From an uncultured Candidatus Woesearchaeota archaeon (lineage in GTDB: Archaea > Nanobdellota > Nanobdellia > UBA10117): a DNA stretch of 64,000 nt. The stretch is from NCBI GenBank assembly GCA_903864915.1, contig CAIPHS010000007.1, positions 79,146 through 143,145 of the forward strand, read 5' to 3'. The stretch's first letter is position 1. The number at the start of each line of letters is the position of its first letter. Below, piece after piece: positions 41,676 to 49,824 of the stretch. Both the position numbers and the translations under genes were made by a program. Under the pieces are notes generated by a model, which saw only the letters and a program-made list of their open reading frames with translations, ran no database searches and was not told the DNA's origin.

Positions 41676-42023
41676 TCAAGCTGGCCCGTAGGCCCTCTTG
41701 ACCACGTCCAAAAACGCCTTGGTGGCTTTATAAGCGTTTTCGGCATCCGCCCGCATGATTAAAGGCCTGATGGAAAGTTTCCATAAATCCAAATATGCCT
41801 CGGCAAAACTCTTCTCTTCCTTGTTCCCCAAAGATAGTTTCTGGCTTGCCAAAATAGGGCTTATGTTAGCTGTTTTTGGCAGTTTCAGGTGAAGCGTGAC
41901 CAGCGTGTTGGCTGCCTGCAGTATATGCTTAACAGCAGCTTCAGGATAGCAGGGCTCCCTGTGAAGAAGGTAGTCCGCAAACCTCAGCTTTTCCTCAACC
42001 TCTACAAATTCATGGCTTAACAT
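41676..42023 (-). CDS. Helical protein of unknown function, HEPN-like?
   Basis: 115 residues, all-alpha: EKLRFADYLLHREPCYPEAA, VKHILQAANTLVTLHLKL. A weak resemblance to HEPN folds and to the next gene upstream (both share an A-D-x-x-L then P-x-x-x-x-x-K pattern), but the HEPN RNase RX4-6H motif is absent. It lies 6 nt after the PINA-like gene start region on the same strand and before it in transcription, so PINA may be co-transcribed. Confidence 0.55.
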   Translation of the reverse strand: MLSHEFVEVEEKLRFADYLLHREPCYPEAAVKHILQAANTLVTLHLKLPKTANISPILASQKLSLGNKEEKSFAEAYLDLWKLSIRPLIMRADAENAYKATKAFLDVVKRAYGPA

Positions 42024-42032
42024 TTTTAACTA

Positions 42033-42575
42033 TTAAACGGAAGTCCGATTCTGCAAACTTTCGGTTTGCACTATTCTTGTAACATCTGCAACAAACTTTT
42101 TCGTCCTGTTCGAGCATTTTTTGACCAATTCCAGGTCAAGGACTGACATGCTATACTCTGATGTGGAGAGTATATACTTATCGCCCTTCTTGAACTTAAA
42201 CATCGATTCCTTGTCAAATTTCTGTATGTCCATCAGCTTCTGGAATAGCCTGAAGTATCTTACATCCATCTTATACCTTTGTTCAACCTTATTCTTGTAA
42301 ATGCTTATTTCGGAGACGAATGTCTTGTTGTACGCATCAATCCTCTTGTAATAATACTCATATTCAAGCATAGATTGTACTGCAAGCCGCGCCGCACAGG
42401 TGACACGCTCCATTATCGACAAGAGAAACTTCATCTCCTGAACAAGCGGATAGGTGACATAGAGCATATGGTCTGCAAGCTCTATCTGCTTCCCAGCCTG
42501 CTGAAGCAGGTCTTTATACAGCTCCCCCATTGAAAATGGACTAGCGAAAAGCATTGGCTTTTCAGCGCTGCCCAT
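42033..42575 (-). CDS. Helical protein of unknown function paired with the 41676 gene
   Basis: 180 residues from the ATG ending at 42575 (a GTG two codons earlier is also possible). Helical, with a region (QIELADHMLYVTYPLVQEMK) resembling the 41676 protein. No membrane segment, no catalytic motif. The upstream TTTTTTAATC box (minus) near 42590-42599 precedes it. Together with the next gene it forms a three-gene unit with the PINA-like ATPase. Confidence 0.55.
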   Translation of the reverse strand: MGSAEKPMLFASPFSMGELYKDLLQQAGKQIELADHMLYVTYPLVQEMKFLLSIMERVTCAARLAVQSMLEYEYYYKRIDAYNKTFVSEISIYKNKVEQRYKMDVRYFRLFQKLMDIQKFDKESMFKFKKGDKYILSTSEYSMSVLDLELVKKCSNRTKKFVADVTRIVQTESLQNRTSV

Positions 42576-42622
42576 TAGCACCCCATTAGATTAAAAAAGG
42601 GTAAGCATAAAGCCTTTTTGAT

Positions 42623-42710
42623 GCCTCCGTAGCTCAGCGGTAGAGCGCCCGTTTCGTACCAGATATTGCGAAAGAACGGGAGGCCGTAGGTTCAATCCCT
42701 GCCGGGGGCA
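42623..42710 (+). tRNA. tRNA-Thr(CGU) with a 16-nt intron
   Basis: Acceptor GCCTCCG/CGGGGGC (one G-U), D arm GCTC/GAGC, anticodon stem CCCGT/ACGGG, T arm GTAGG/CCTGC with loop TTCAATC, discriminator A. Loop exon TTCGTA ends at 42658 and A38 is at 42675; the intron (42659-42674) is 16 nt. Bulge-helix-bulge: TTCG pairs CGAA, with 3-nt bulges TAC and AGA. The mature anticodon is CGT. The intron is near minimal for archaea. An ATTAAAAAAGG box (42590-42600) precedes it by about 26 nt. Confidence 0.93.
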
Positions 42711-42719
42711 GTTCATAAC

Positions 42720-42962
42720 ATGAAAATTCAGCAAAGTGTTAAGGCATTTGAAAAAAAGCTTGGTTTTAACAAAACACCAAAAGAGCAGATAATGAAGTTC
42801 TTTCAAAAGGATGCTAAATTTATCAAGAAAGGCAAGCGCCTAAGGCACAAAACCCTTGATGTTTTCTTTGAAATCATACAATTAGCAAATAGACTACATA
42901 TCAATTTAGAAAAAGATATTCAAAAGCACATGAAAGAAGCTGAGGTCAAGTATCGGAAATGA
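42720..42962 (+). CDS. 80-aa helical protein, MazG-like C-terminus only
   Basis: Basic helical protein. The C-terminal region (VFFEIIQLANRLHINLEKDI QKHM in its end) resembles the last two helices of MazG-like NTP pyrophosphohydrolases, but the metal-binding E-E-x-x-E motif is absent, so no activity is claimed. Starts 10 nt after tRNA-Thr and overlaps the FkbM gene by 4 nt (ATGA). Confidence 0.5.
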   Translation: MKIQQSVKAFEKKLGFNKTPKEQIMKFFQKDAKFIKKGKRLRHKTLDVFFEIIQLANRLHINLEKDIQKHMKEAEVKYRK

Positions 42963-43726
42963 AACCGTTTGACGCGCGTGGAAATCTGTCCCGGGGCACT
43001 CGTATGAACAAAATAAAAGTGCAACACAAAAGAAAGTTATTGTCACTAATTAAGCTTGCAATATTATATGAGATTGCTCTACTCTTAGTGACTTTAGACA
43101 AGGTGCCCGAATCCGAAGTTGCACTTCATAGCTACAAATTTAAGTGCAGGCGCAAGACAACCGATTATGTACACCTCACCAAATACTATGAAGCTGAAAC
43201 AACTGAATTCTTGCTGAATAAAAAAGGTGACTTTTTTGTAGACGTAGGGGCACATATCGGCAGATATTCCGTTTTGTTATCTAAGAATTTCAAAAAGGTA
43301 GTTGCATTTGAGCCGGTCAAGAGTACTTTTAATCAGCTTAACACAAATGTTTCGATGAACTGTTTAAATAATGTCAAATTGGTAAATGCTGCTGCATACG
43401 AAAAAGCGGGCAATAAAATAATTCACTGTGAGCTGAATTTGGGCAGCTCTTCTTTTTATACTAAATCGCGCAAAACAGAACGGATTAAAACCATTGCGTT
43501 AGACAACATTGTACGAAAGGCGGATCTAATCAAAATCGATGTTGAGGGTGCAGAATTGCATGCCTTAAAAGGTGCTAAACAACTTTTAACAAATAATAAC
43601 CCCATTTTAGTCATAGAATCCTTTAATGTCAATCCAATCAAAAATTATTTGAAGAAATTTGGCTACTCCATAACGGATAGATTAGACCATACTAATTTCG
43701 TATTCGAAAAAAACTGCCCGTGGTAA
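42959..43726 (+). CDS. FkbM-family methyltransferase
   Basis: 255 residues from the overlapping ATG (42959) or 240 from ATG 43004. SAM site FFVDVGAHIGRYSVLLSKNF, acidic motif VVAFEPVKSTFNQL, and LIKIDVEGAELHALKGAKQL are the FkbM signatures. Substrates in archaea may be glycans or lipids. The first five residues, MKPFD, match those of the next gene, tatD (43733); the remaining 10 residues to the second Met look unrelated, so the real start may be at 43004. Confidence 0.85.
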   Translation: MKPFDARGNLSRGTRMNKIKVQHKRKLLSLIKLAILYEIALLLVTLDKVPESEVALHSYKFKCRRKTTDYVHLTKYYEAETTEFLLNKKGDFFVDVGAHIGRYSVLLSKNFKKVVAFEPVKSTFNQLNTNVSMNCLNNVKLVNAAAYEKAGNKIIHCELNLGSSSFYTKSRKTERIKTIALDNIVRKADLIKIDVEGAELHALKGAKQLLTNNNPILVIESFNVNPIKNYLKKFGYSITDRLDHTNFVFEKNCPW

Positions 43727-43732
43727 GTTGAT

Positions 43733-44503
43733 ATGAAACCTTTCGATGTGCACTGCCATCTTTATGACGAAAGCTTTGACAAAGATAGAGCCAATGTAAT
43801 TGAAAGGGCGAAGAAAGTCCTTTCAGGCATTGTTGACGTTGGTGAAGAACCTGAATCAAACAGGAAAGTTCTCGAATTATGCAAAAAATATCCAACATTT
43901 ATTTTCCCAGGGCTGGCAATCCATCCCGCAAAAGTCCATTTGCTGACAGACAAAGAGATAGATGCTGAAATTTCCTTCATCAGGAAGCAAAAGAATCTTG
44001 TTTGCATCGGCGAATGCGGCCTGGATTACATGTGGGCTGAAAAATCAGGCGATTTTGATAAGACTAAGAAAAGGCAGCAGGAAACTTTTAGAAAAATGAT
44101 AGACTTGGCAAATGACATGAACTTGCCAGTAAACACTCATTCACGCAGGGCAACCTCAGCAGTTATAGACTTGCTGAAGAAATACAAAGCAAAGAAAGCA
44201 ATTCTTCACGGTTTTTCAGGCAAAATTGAGGAAGCCAGGGAAGCTGTAAAGCTTGGCTACAAAATTGCAGTAGGTGCGAACATATCTAATTGGACAGAAA
44301 CGCTGGAATATCTTAAAGAATTTCCGCTCAGCACGTTTGTTTTGCACACAGATTCACCAGTCATGGGCCCTGTGAAGGGTGAAAGAAATGAGCCTGCAAA
44401 CATTTCCTTGGTTGTAAAGGAAATTGCTAAAATAAAGAAAATTCCGGAAGAAAAAGTTATAGAAATAACGAACAAAAACGTAAAAGAACTGTTTGGAATC
44501 TAG
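43733..44503 (+). CDS. TatD-family metal-dependent DNase
   Basis: 256 residues, TIM-barrel amidohydrolase. Metal-binding motifs: FDVHCHLYD (H7, H9), CIGECGLDYMW, VNTHSRRATS, ILHGFSG and VLHTDSPVM with the final Asp. TatD proteins act as 3'-5' exonucleases in DNA repair. Follows the FkbM gene by 6 nt and converges on the PAC2 gene with a 4-nt overlap. Confidence 0.92.
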   Translation: MKPFDVHCHLYDESFDKDRANVIERAKKVLSGIVDVGEEPESNRKVLELCKKYPTFIFPGLAIHPAKVHLLTDKEIDAEISFIRKQKNLVCIGECGLDYMWAEKSGDFDKTKKRQQETFRKMIDLANDMNLPVNTHSRRATSAVIDLLKKYKAKKAILHGFSGKIEEAREAVKLGYKIAVGANISNWTETLEYLKEFPLSTFVLHTDSPVMGPVKGERNEPANISLVVKEIAKIKKIPEEKVIEITNKNVKELFGI

Positions 44504-45363
44504 CCGATGTAGCGCTGCTCATCATCCTTTGCTTTCTTTACTGCGCCTGCTTCCTTTGCCTGCTCCATCATGCCTTTCAACTGTTCTTCAAAGCCTTCGG
44601 CTTTCTTCAGCAAAGGCCGATAATCAATCTTCAAGCCCAGATATTTGTCCAGGGCTTCTATGATTTTTGCTGCTGCCTTGCTATCTGGCAGGTTTGAATG
44701 TGTTTCTGCAAAGATGAATGATGCATTGCAGTTCTTTTCAGCTTTAAGCATCAATGCGCCAGCGGGACCAAAAATAATACCATCTTTCACAGGGTTTATG
44801 CCGAGTGCTTCGAATCTTTTCTTTTTTTCTTCGCAGTTTGTATAATAGTATGTATTCGGTTCCGTTTTATCCGATTCAGACCCTATGCCCTCTATGCATA
44901 TGATTTCCTTCGCATTGACTTTCTTGTACAAATCAAGCAAGGCGTCGGTGACTTCCCATTCCATACCTGCGACACCCGTAACAGCTTCCAGAACAATTAT
45001 GTTGTACTTATCATTGTGGAAAATTTCCAAAGGCTGCACTACTCTTTTTCCGTGCACGAAGGCAATTGGCGCCAGCCTTGGCGACCAGAACGAGCCTATA
45101 GAGTGCATCTTCAGATGATCCATCAAAAACTCAACTGCAATTGTTGCAACAAAACCGAAACCTGGGAAACCTTCGATTATGATTGAATTTTTCGGCTTTT
45201 CCTTCAATTTTAACTCAAGCTTTCTCGAGCCATAAGACATGCTCCTTAAATTGGGAGCAATCTCGTGATTATTAGGTATTCCTGGCATTGAAGGAAGCTT
45301 AATCTTCGGGTTTGTAATCCTTCGTTGCATCCCACTAAGGTCTGGTAAAATCGATGCGGCCAT
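44500..45363 (-). CDS. PAC2-family proteasome assembly chaperone homologue
   Basis: 287 residues. PAC2 domain: IIIEGFPGFGFVATIAVEFL, GSFWSPRLAPIAFVHGKRVV, EVTDALLDLYKKVNAKEI, and FGPAGALMLKAEKN. Archaeal PbaA/PbaB relatives help assemble 20S proteasomes. A CTTTTATATAAG box (minus, 45382-45393) is centred 26 nt before the ATG, which supports the long start; the first ~40 residues are basic and proline-rich. Confidence 0.88.
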   Translation of the reverse strand: MAASILPDLSGMQRRITNPKIKLPSMPGIPNNHEIAPNLRSMSYGSRKLELKLKEKPKNSIIIEGFPGFGFVATIAVEFLMDHLKMHSIGSFWSPRLAPIAFVHGKRVVQPLEIFHNDKYNIIVLEAVTGVAGMEWEVTDALLDLYKKVNAKEIICIEGIGSESDKTEPNTYYYTNCEEKKKRFEALGINPVKDGIIFGPAGALMLKAEKNCNASFIFAETHSNLPDSKAAAKIIEALDKYLGLKIDYRPLLKKAEGFEEQLKGMMEQAKEAGAVKKAKDDEQRYIG

Positions 45364-45439
45364 GATAGCATTAATTCTGCCGCTTATATAAAAGTTTAGG
45401 TTAGGAAAAGCTTTAAAAAGTGGCTCGCGGAGCTCAAAT

Positions 45440-45560
45440 TGCTAGCGGTCAAAGTACCAGGGCAAAACCTGCTCTCGTTCCGAACGCAGAAGTTAATCCT
45501 GGTAACGTTTTGTCGTGTACTGACCCGTCACGGGTCGGGAAAGGCAGAAAACTGCTAGTA
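45440..45560 (+). rRNA. 5S ribosomal RNA, stand-alone
   Basis: About 121 nt. Helix I arms TGCTAGC (45440-45446) and GCTAGTA (45554-45560) pair with one G-U. The diagnostic internal block (CGAACGCAGAAGTTAATCCT) matches the 5S consensus CGAAC-x-x-x-GAAGTTAA. A CTTTAAAAAG box (45411-45420) is centred about 25 nt before the first base. It is not next to 16S or 23S genes in this window. Confidence 0.92.
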
Positions 45561-45624
45561 CTTTTATATCTTATTAGTATCCACTAACAAACCCTTTAAG
45601 CCATTACATCTCCAATAATATGCT

Positions 45625-46902
45625 ATGGGAATTGTGGATTTTCTGAAAGGCATTTTTACTGAAAAACCAAAGCACGAAGAGATGCCTCAAGAGCAAGCCA
45701 TACAGACATCAAAATTGGAGGAGTGGTTTGCAGAGAAAGAAGCAAATATCAGGCACAGCACAGAGCTTGTTCTAGAAAATGGAAAACCAAGATTTTTGAA
45801 TGCCGTAAAGATGTGCGAGCAGTCCTGCAGTTCCTTAAAAAGTGCGCAGCCAAGATACCCACAATTATATGCGCAAAACGCGGCTGTTGCTGAAGGAAAT
45901 CGTGCAGCATTCATCACAGCAACTGAAAACCTTCTCAAATCCCTAAGATTTCCGGATTCTCCCGATGATTTTTCAAATTTTATTCAAAACACCAATTCTG
46001 CTTTAGACTCTTTCATGTCCTCAAGCAACCGCTCTTTTATTATAGCAAATGAATTTTTCACAGAACATACGTCTTCTACCAAAAAGTGCCTGCAAGATAT
46101 AGATGGGGTGCTGCAGGATCTTAGAAAATACTATCAGGAAAATAAATTGACTGAGCTTTCCAAAGCTAAGGAAAAAATTACAAAGCTAATGCAAAAGATC
46201 GAGCAGGCGCAGCAACTGGAAACAGAGTTGAGGGAAGTTGAAACTAGCTTGAAAGACATAAATGAACGGACAACAAAAGCAAATCAGGATTTGTCAGAGC
46301 ATTTGCAAAGCCCAGCATTTCTGGAAAAGCAAAGGCTTGAAGCAGAGCTCGGGGACGTTCAGGCAAAAGCAAAGTTGCTGGGTGATGAAATACATGGAAT
46401 TTTTTCCGCACTTGATGCGCCTCTGCGAAAAATAGCGTGGGACAATCCACACCATAAAAAGCTCATAGAACATTATTCTGATGATTTAGTAAATACAATT
46501 TCCAAAGATACTGACTTCAAGTTCGGGGATGTTCTTACAAAATTAAAGACCGAGATAGAAGCAGGCAGGGTTTATGCAAAGGATAAGCGGCGCAGCCAGG
46601 CATTAAGCGCCATAAACGTGCTTACAAAAACGTACCTGCAGGACTGGCTGGCCCGGCATGATAAATTAAAGGATGGGGAAGCCAGCTTGCAAGAACAAAT
46701 CAAAAATTCTGAAGCAGGCAGTAAGGAAGCCGCACTTAATACAGAGATTCGAAAGCTGGAACACGAAAAGGAAAACCTGGACAAAAGCCAAGCTGCCTTG
46801 ATTCGCAGCCAAAAGCGCATTGATTTAGATGAAGAAACAAAAGAAACAGGCGCCAACCTTAGCTTGCTGCTCGGCAGCCAAATTAAATTAATAAGAGATT
46901 AA
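45625..46902 (+). CDS. Large coiled-coil protein with SepF-like amphipathic N-terminus
   Basis: 425 residues, mostly helical with heptad-like segments (about 160-260 and 330-400). It opens MGIVDFLKGIFTEKPKHEEM, a short amphipathic helix that resembles the N-terminus of SepF at 38713. No membrane helix or ATPase motif. CCCTTTAAGCC (45591-45601) lies 27 nt before the ATG. A membrane-associated structural or cell-division role is possible; no direct evidence. Confidence 0.7.
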   Translation: MGIVDFLKGIFTEKPKHEEMPQEQAIQTSKLEEWFAEKEANIRHSTELVLENGKPRFLNAVKMCEQSCSSLKSAQPRYPQLYAQNAAVAEGNRAAFITATENLLKSLRFPDSPDDFSNFIQNTNSALDSFMSSSNRSFIIANEFFTEHTSSTKKCLQDIDGVLQDLRKYYQENKLTELSKAKEKITKLMQKIEQAQQLETELREVETSLKDINERTTKANQDLSEHLQSPAFLEKQRLEAELGDVQAKAKLLGDEIHGIFSALDAPLRKIAWDNPHHKKLIEHYSDDLVNTISKDTDFKFGDVLTKLKTEIEAGRVYAKDKRRSQALSAINVLTKTYLQDWLARHDKLKDGEASLQEQIKNSEAGSKEAALNTEIRKLEHEKENLDKSQAALIRSQKRIDLDEETKETGANLSLLLGSQIKLIRD

Positions 46903-46972
46903 TTGCAGAACTTGCCACATTTTTGAACTGTAGAAAGATATATTAAATATATCGTATTATCTAATAAAGTAT

Positions 46973-47389
46973 ATGACCAATACCATTTCTGTCAGAGGAC
47001 TGAAAGTTGGAAGAGATGAGCTCGTTTCTTTGCAAGCGTGGGCCAAAAAGACGCTAGAGGGCCGCAAAACAGAAACCCAAATACTTGAAAAGATTGAAGA
47101 GCTGCTAGGCGAAGCAGAAAATCTTGAAAAAAATTGTTATTGGACTGAATATGAGTACGTCGGCAAAGCGCCTCCTAAGCCAAAAGCAGAGCACTTAAAA
47201 GAAATAAAATATTTGGAATCCGTTCTGCCAGAGATAAAAGCTGTTTTGAAAGAAATTGAGGCATTAGCAACAGAGCTTAAAAAAATAGAATTTCAAGATT
47301 ACAAGTTCTCACGTATTGTATATACACATTCTAACTCATTGCACGAAATTGGTGGCGAATTAAAATCACTAATTCAATTCTATGGGTGA
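46973..47389 (+). CDS. Unknown helical protein, paralogue of the next gene
   Basis: 138 residues. Opens MTNTISVRGLKVGRDELVSL. The body is helical and shares a pattern with the following protein: L-K-x-G-x-D-E-L, a WAK motif, T-E-T-x-I, E-x-L-L-x-E-A-x-x-L, and a late I-E-x-Q-x-Y-x-F-S. A 17-nt palindrome GATATATTAAATATATC (46937-46953) holds the likely TATA box about 27 nt upstream. Confidence 0.7.
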   Translation: MTNTISVRGLKVGRDELVSLQAWAKKTLEGRKTETQILEKIEELLGEAENLEKNCYWTEYEYVGKAPPKPKAEHLKEIKYLESVLPEIKAVLKEIEALATELKKIEFQDYKFSRIVYTHSNSLHEIGGELKSLIQFYG

Positions 47390-47392
47390 AAC

Positions 47393-47878
47393 ATGATACA
47401 AGTTAAAATTCCGATATTTGGAGATTATGCGGAAGGGCAGCAGGAAGGAGATATCCTCAAATTAAAATTAGGCAAGGATGAATTGGAAAAATTACGTGAA
47501 TGGGCAAAAACCGAATTAAAAACTGAAGCAACTGAAACTAAAATAATAGCAGAAATAAAAAGTCTCTTGGATGAAGCGTATGATCTTCAAGCTGCTGGGA
47601 TAAACATAGTTTTTGCTGAGTCAGAATTGAAAGAAGAGGAATTTCGCAACAGTTTGGCTAGGGATGGCAACAGAAAAAAGCATAAAGCATTAGCAGCAAA
47701 AGCCAAGCCCATTTTAGAAAAGATACGCATTAGTTATGAGGCGATTAAAAAATTAAATGAAGTACTTTCCAGTATTGAGCAACAAGGATATAGATTTTCA
47801 ATGGCAGTATTTTCTAGAGTCGACCATCTCCAAAAACTTATGGAAAATATAAACGAGGAAATAAGACGAGAGCGATAA
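47393..47878 (+). CDS. Unknown helical protein, paralogue of the preceding gene
   Basis: 161 residues. Same block order as the 46973 protein: LKLGKDELEKLREWAKTELK, TETKIIAEIKSLLDEAYDLQ, then IEQQGYRFSMAVFSRVDHLQ. Slightly longer middle. 3 nt after its paralogue, so the two are co-transcribed. Tandem duplication is the simplest explanation. Function unknown. Confidence 0.7.
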   Translation: MIQVKIPIFGDYAEGQQEGDILKLKLGKDELEKLREWAKTELKTEATETKIIAEIKSLLDEAYDLQAAGINIVFAESELKEEEFRNSLARDGNRKKHKALAAKAKPILEKIRISYEAIKKLNEVLSSIEQQGYRFSMAVFSRVDHLQKLMENINEEIRRER

Positions 47879-47917
47879 GCCTATCTATTTTTATACCACC
47901 TTTTTCTAATTTAAATC

Positions 47918-48247
47918 ATGATAGACAAAACTGAGATGCAGCACATTGCCTCTGAGAGGATAGGCATACTTTTCAGGGAAGCTGGCAAGGCTGCAAGAGA
48001 GCACAATCTTACTAGGGCATCAAGATATATTTTCCTTGCAAGAAAGCTTGCCATGAAATTTGCAGTCAGGCTAACTAGGGAGCAAAGGCGCAAGTTTTGC
48101 CACAAATGCTACAAGTTTCTGCAGCCAGGCAGGAATGTTTCTGTCAAAACAAACAAGAAAACAAGGGCAGTTGAATATACCTGCAAGGAATGCGGGCACA
48201 TCAACAGGTTTCCTTATGTAAGGGAAAAGCTTAGTACTCGTAAATAG
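47918..48247 (+). CDS. rnp4: Ribonuclease P protein component 4 (Rpp21/Rpr2)
   Basis: 109 residues. Two N-terminal helices (ASERIGILFREAGKAAREHN, ASRYIFLARKLAMKFAVRL) then a zinc ribbon, FCHKCYKFLQPGRN and YTCKECGH, the family layout. The gene overlaps the SNase gene 3' end by 17 nt. With Rpp29 (10211) it supplies two RNase P proteins in this window. Confidence 0.93.
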   Translation: MIDKTEMQHIASERIGILFREAGKAAREHNLTRASRYIFLARKLAMKFAVRLTREQRRKFCHKCYKFLQPGRNVSVKTNKKTRAVEYTCKECGHINRFPYVREKLSTRK

Positions 48248-49082
48248 CCGCCAGATTATCTTCTGAATCCCTTATGAAAACTGTGTCGCCATCATTGTTC
48301 CACACAGTTGTATCAAGGTCCCAATACAGAACATTCCCGGAATCGCTGCCTTTGCCGCTATGTATCGTGACTGATTCCCCAGTTCCAAGCATGGTATTGT
48401 TGAAAGTGTAAATGTGTGTTGCCTCATCCTTCATCTGCCAGCCATCCATGTTTATCTCTGCACCGTTATTTTTTATCACGATAGATTCATCATTCGGATT
48501 TTTGGAAGTGTCTGGATTCTGGTTTATGCTGATTGAAATGTTGTAAAGGTTTGCACCATAGCCTTTCCACATGCCAAGCTGCTTTTGCCTTGCCTCTTTT
48601 TCCAGGCAATCAAACAAGTCCTGATATTTTGTGTCTGGCGGATAAACAAAGCTTGAAGCCAAACCGGATGAAACCTGCTCAGCATTTGCAAATTTACTAT
48701 CTGTAAAAACATACCTTAATTTGCGCCCGTATTTGTCAGTGTCAGAAACATCCTTTTGCAAATAAACGTTTTTGTTCAAAACGAGATTTTCCATGTTTTG
48801 CGCTGCTTCGGCAAAATTATGCTCGTTGTGCTCTGGCGTGTTTATTCCATCCAATCTAACTTTGCTTCCATCTGCTAATGCAAGCGTATCGCCGTCAACA
48901 ACTCTTGCGACTTCAAAAGCCCGTGCACCTTCCGTGTTTGCGGATATTATTTTAGGCAATTCGGTAACTATTTTTGCACAGTTATCCGTACTTGTGCTAT
49001 TCGTATTTGCGATATTACCGCTTATGCACCCGCTAAAGAGAATCAAAGAGAACATCAGTAAAACAGCCAACAGTTTGTTCAT
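48231..49082 (-). CDS. Secreted thermonuclease with C-terminal lamin-tail-like domain
   Basis: 283 residues from the ATG ending at 49082. Lipoprotein-type signal: LLAVLLMFSLILFSGC (lipobox LFSG-C). SNase domain (about 50-185) with catalytic-site residues in VVDGDTLALADGSKVRLDGI and NTPEH plus TDKYGRKLRYVF. A C-terminal LTD-like beta domain follows (about 190-283, NGAEINMDGWQMKDEATH). It is an extracellular membrane-tethered nuclease, likely for nucleic-acid scavenging. Confidence 0.85.
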   Translation of the reverse strand: MNKLLAVLLMFSLILFSGCISGNIANTNSTSTDNCAKIVTELPKIISANTEGARAFEVARVVDGDTLALADGSKVRLDGINTPEHNEHNFAEAAQNMENLVLNKNVYLQKDVSDTDKYGRKLRYVFTDSKFANAEQVSSGLASSFVYPPDTKYQDLFDCLEKEARQKQLGMWKGYGANLYNISISINQNPDTSKNPNDESIVIKNNGAEINMDGWQMKDEATHIYTFNNTMLGTGESVTIHSGKGSDSGNVLYWDLDTTVWNNDGDTVFIRDSEDNLAAIYEY

Positions 49083-49126
49083 GAACGCAAGCGAAGTTTT
49101 TAGAATATATCTCTTTCTATTTAGGC

Positions 49127-49636
49127 ATGTCTGATGTAAATCGCACGCATGTTTGTAACTGCGCAACAATCGCAGAAATGCTTCTAGTAGGCAAAAATGA
49201 GTATATCTATGCAGACTTCATAATGAGCAGGGAAAGGATTGCAAGATACTTTCCTGAAACAATAAAGCTGTTCAAATGGGATAAAGTAGTTGGCTGGTAT
49301 CATGCAAGATTCTTTGGTGCTGATGGTCTTCAAGCATATGTTGCGGGCGCAAAGAAATTTTCCGAAGAACATGAAAAATTATCCTGGCTGCAGCAAAAGG
49401 CAGTTTATTTCGCTGTTATTGATCCATTCAACAGGAGCGTATCAGACATATGCGACAAATTAGATTTAGAAAAAGATGCTTCTGGCATCATGCGTGATGC
49501 AATAAAAGCTGCCGGGCTTCCACGAAAAGAAATTGTATCTGGGATAAGAGGATTAGGTTATGGGGATACTGTGGATGAGTTTAATAGTCTGGCCGATAGT
49601 GTGGAATCATGCTTGAAACCAAAACAGTCCGCGTAA
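49127..49636 (+). CDS. Unknown 169-aa protein
   Basis: No family recognised. Helical; starts MSDVNRTHVCNCATIAEMLL and ends with LGYGDTVDEFNSLADSVESC. An AT-rich core TTTTTAGAATATATCT (49095-49110) lies 25-30 nt upstream and could serve both this gene and the divergent SNase gene. Its 3' end overlaps the DUF167 gene by 28 nt. Confidence 0.6.
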   Translation: MSDVNRTHVCNCATIAEMLLVGKNEYIYADFIMSRERIARYFPETIKLFKWDKVVGWYHARFFGADGLQAYVAGAKKFSEEHEKLSWLQQKAVYFAVIDPFNRSVSDICDKLDLEKDASGIMRDAIKAAGLPRKEIVSGIRGLGYGDTVDEFNSLADSVESCLKPKQSA

Positions 49637-49824
49637 AGCCAAACTCCCCAAAAACAAGGATTGTTTCTGAGACTGATTCCGAACTTGTTGTAGAAGTTGC
49701 AGCTCCGGCAGAGAACAACAAAGCAAATATCGAACTGATAAAATTCTTGTCAAAGAAATTCGGCAAGAATGTAAAAATAATAAGGGGCTTGACCTCAAAA
49801 AAGAAAATTATTTGGATTGGCTAG
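49609..49824 (+). CDS. DUF167 (UPF0235/YggU) family protein
   Basis: 71 residues. KTVRVKPNSPKTRIVSETDS, VEVAAPAENNKANIELIKFL and VKIIRGLTSKKKIIWI match the YggU family fold. Function unknown. It overlaps the upstream gene by 28 nt and the convergent roadblock-like gene by 17 nt. Confidence 0.85.
   Translation: MLETKTVRVKPNSPKTRIVSETDSELVVEVAAPAENNKANIELIKFLSKKFGKNVKIIRGLTSKKKIIWIG

Noticed and set aside
41676-42575. HEPN toxin pair
   Set aside because: The RX4-6H motif is missing and there is no paired nucleotidyltransferase gene.
42720-42962. Active MazG pyrophosphohydrolase
   Set aside because: Only the C-terminal helices resemble MazG; the E-E-x-x-E metal site is absent.
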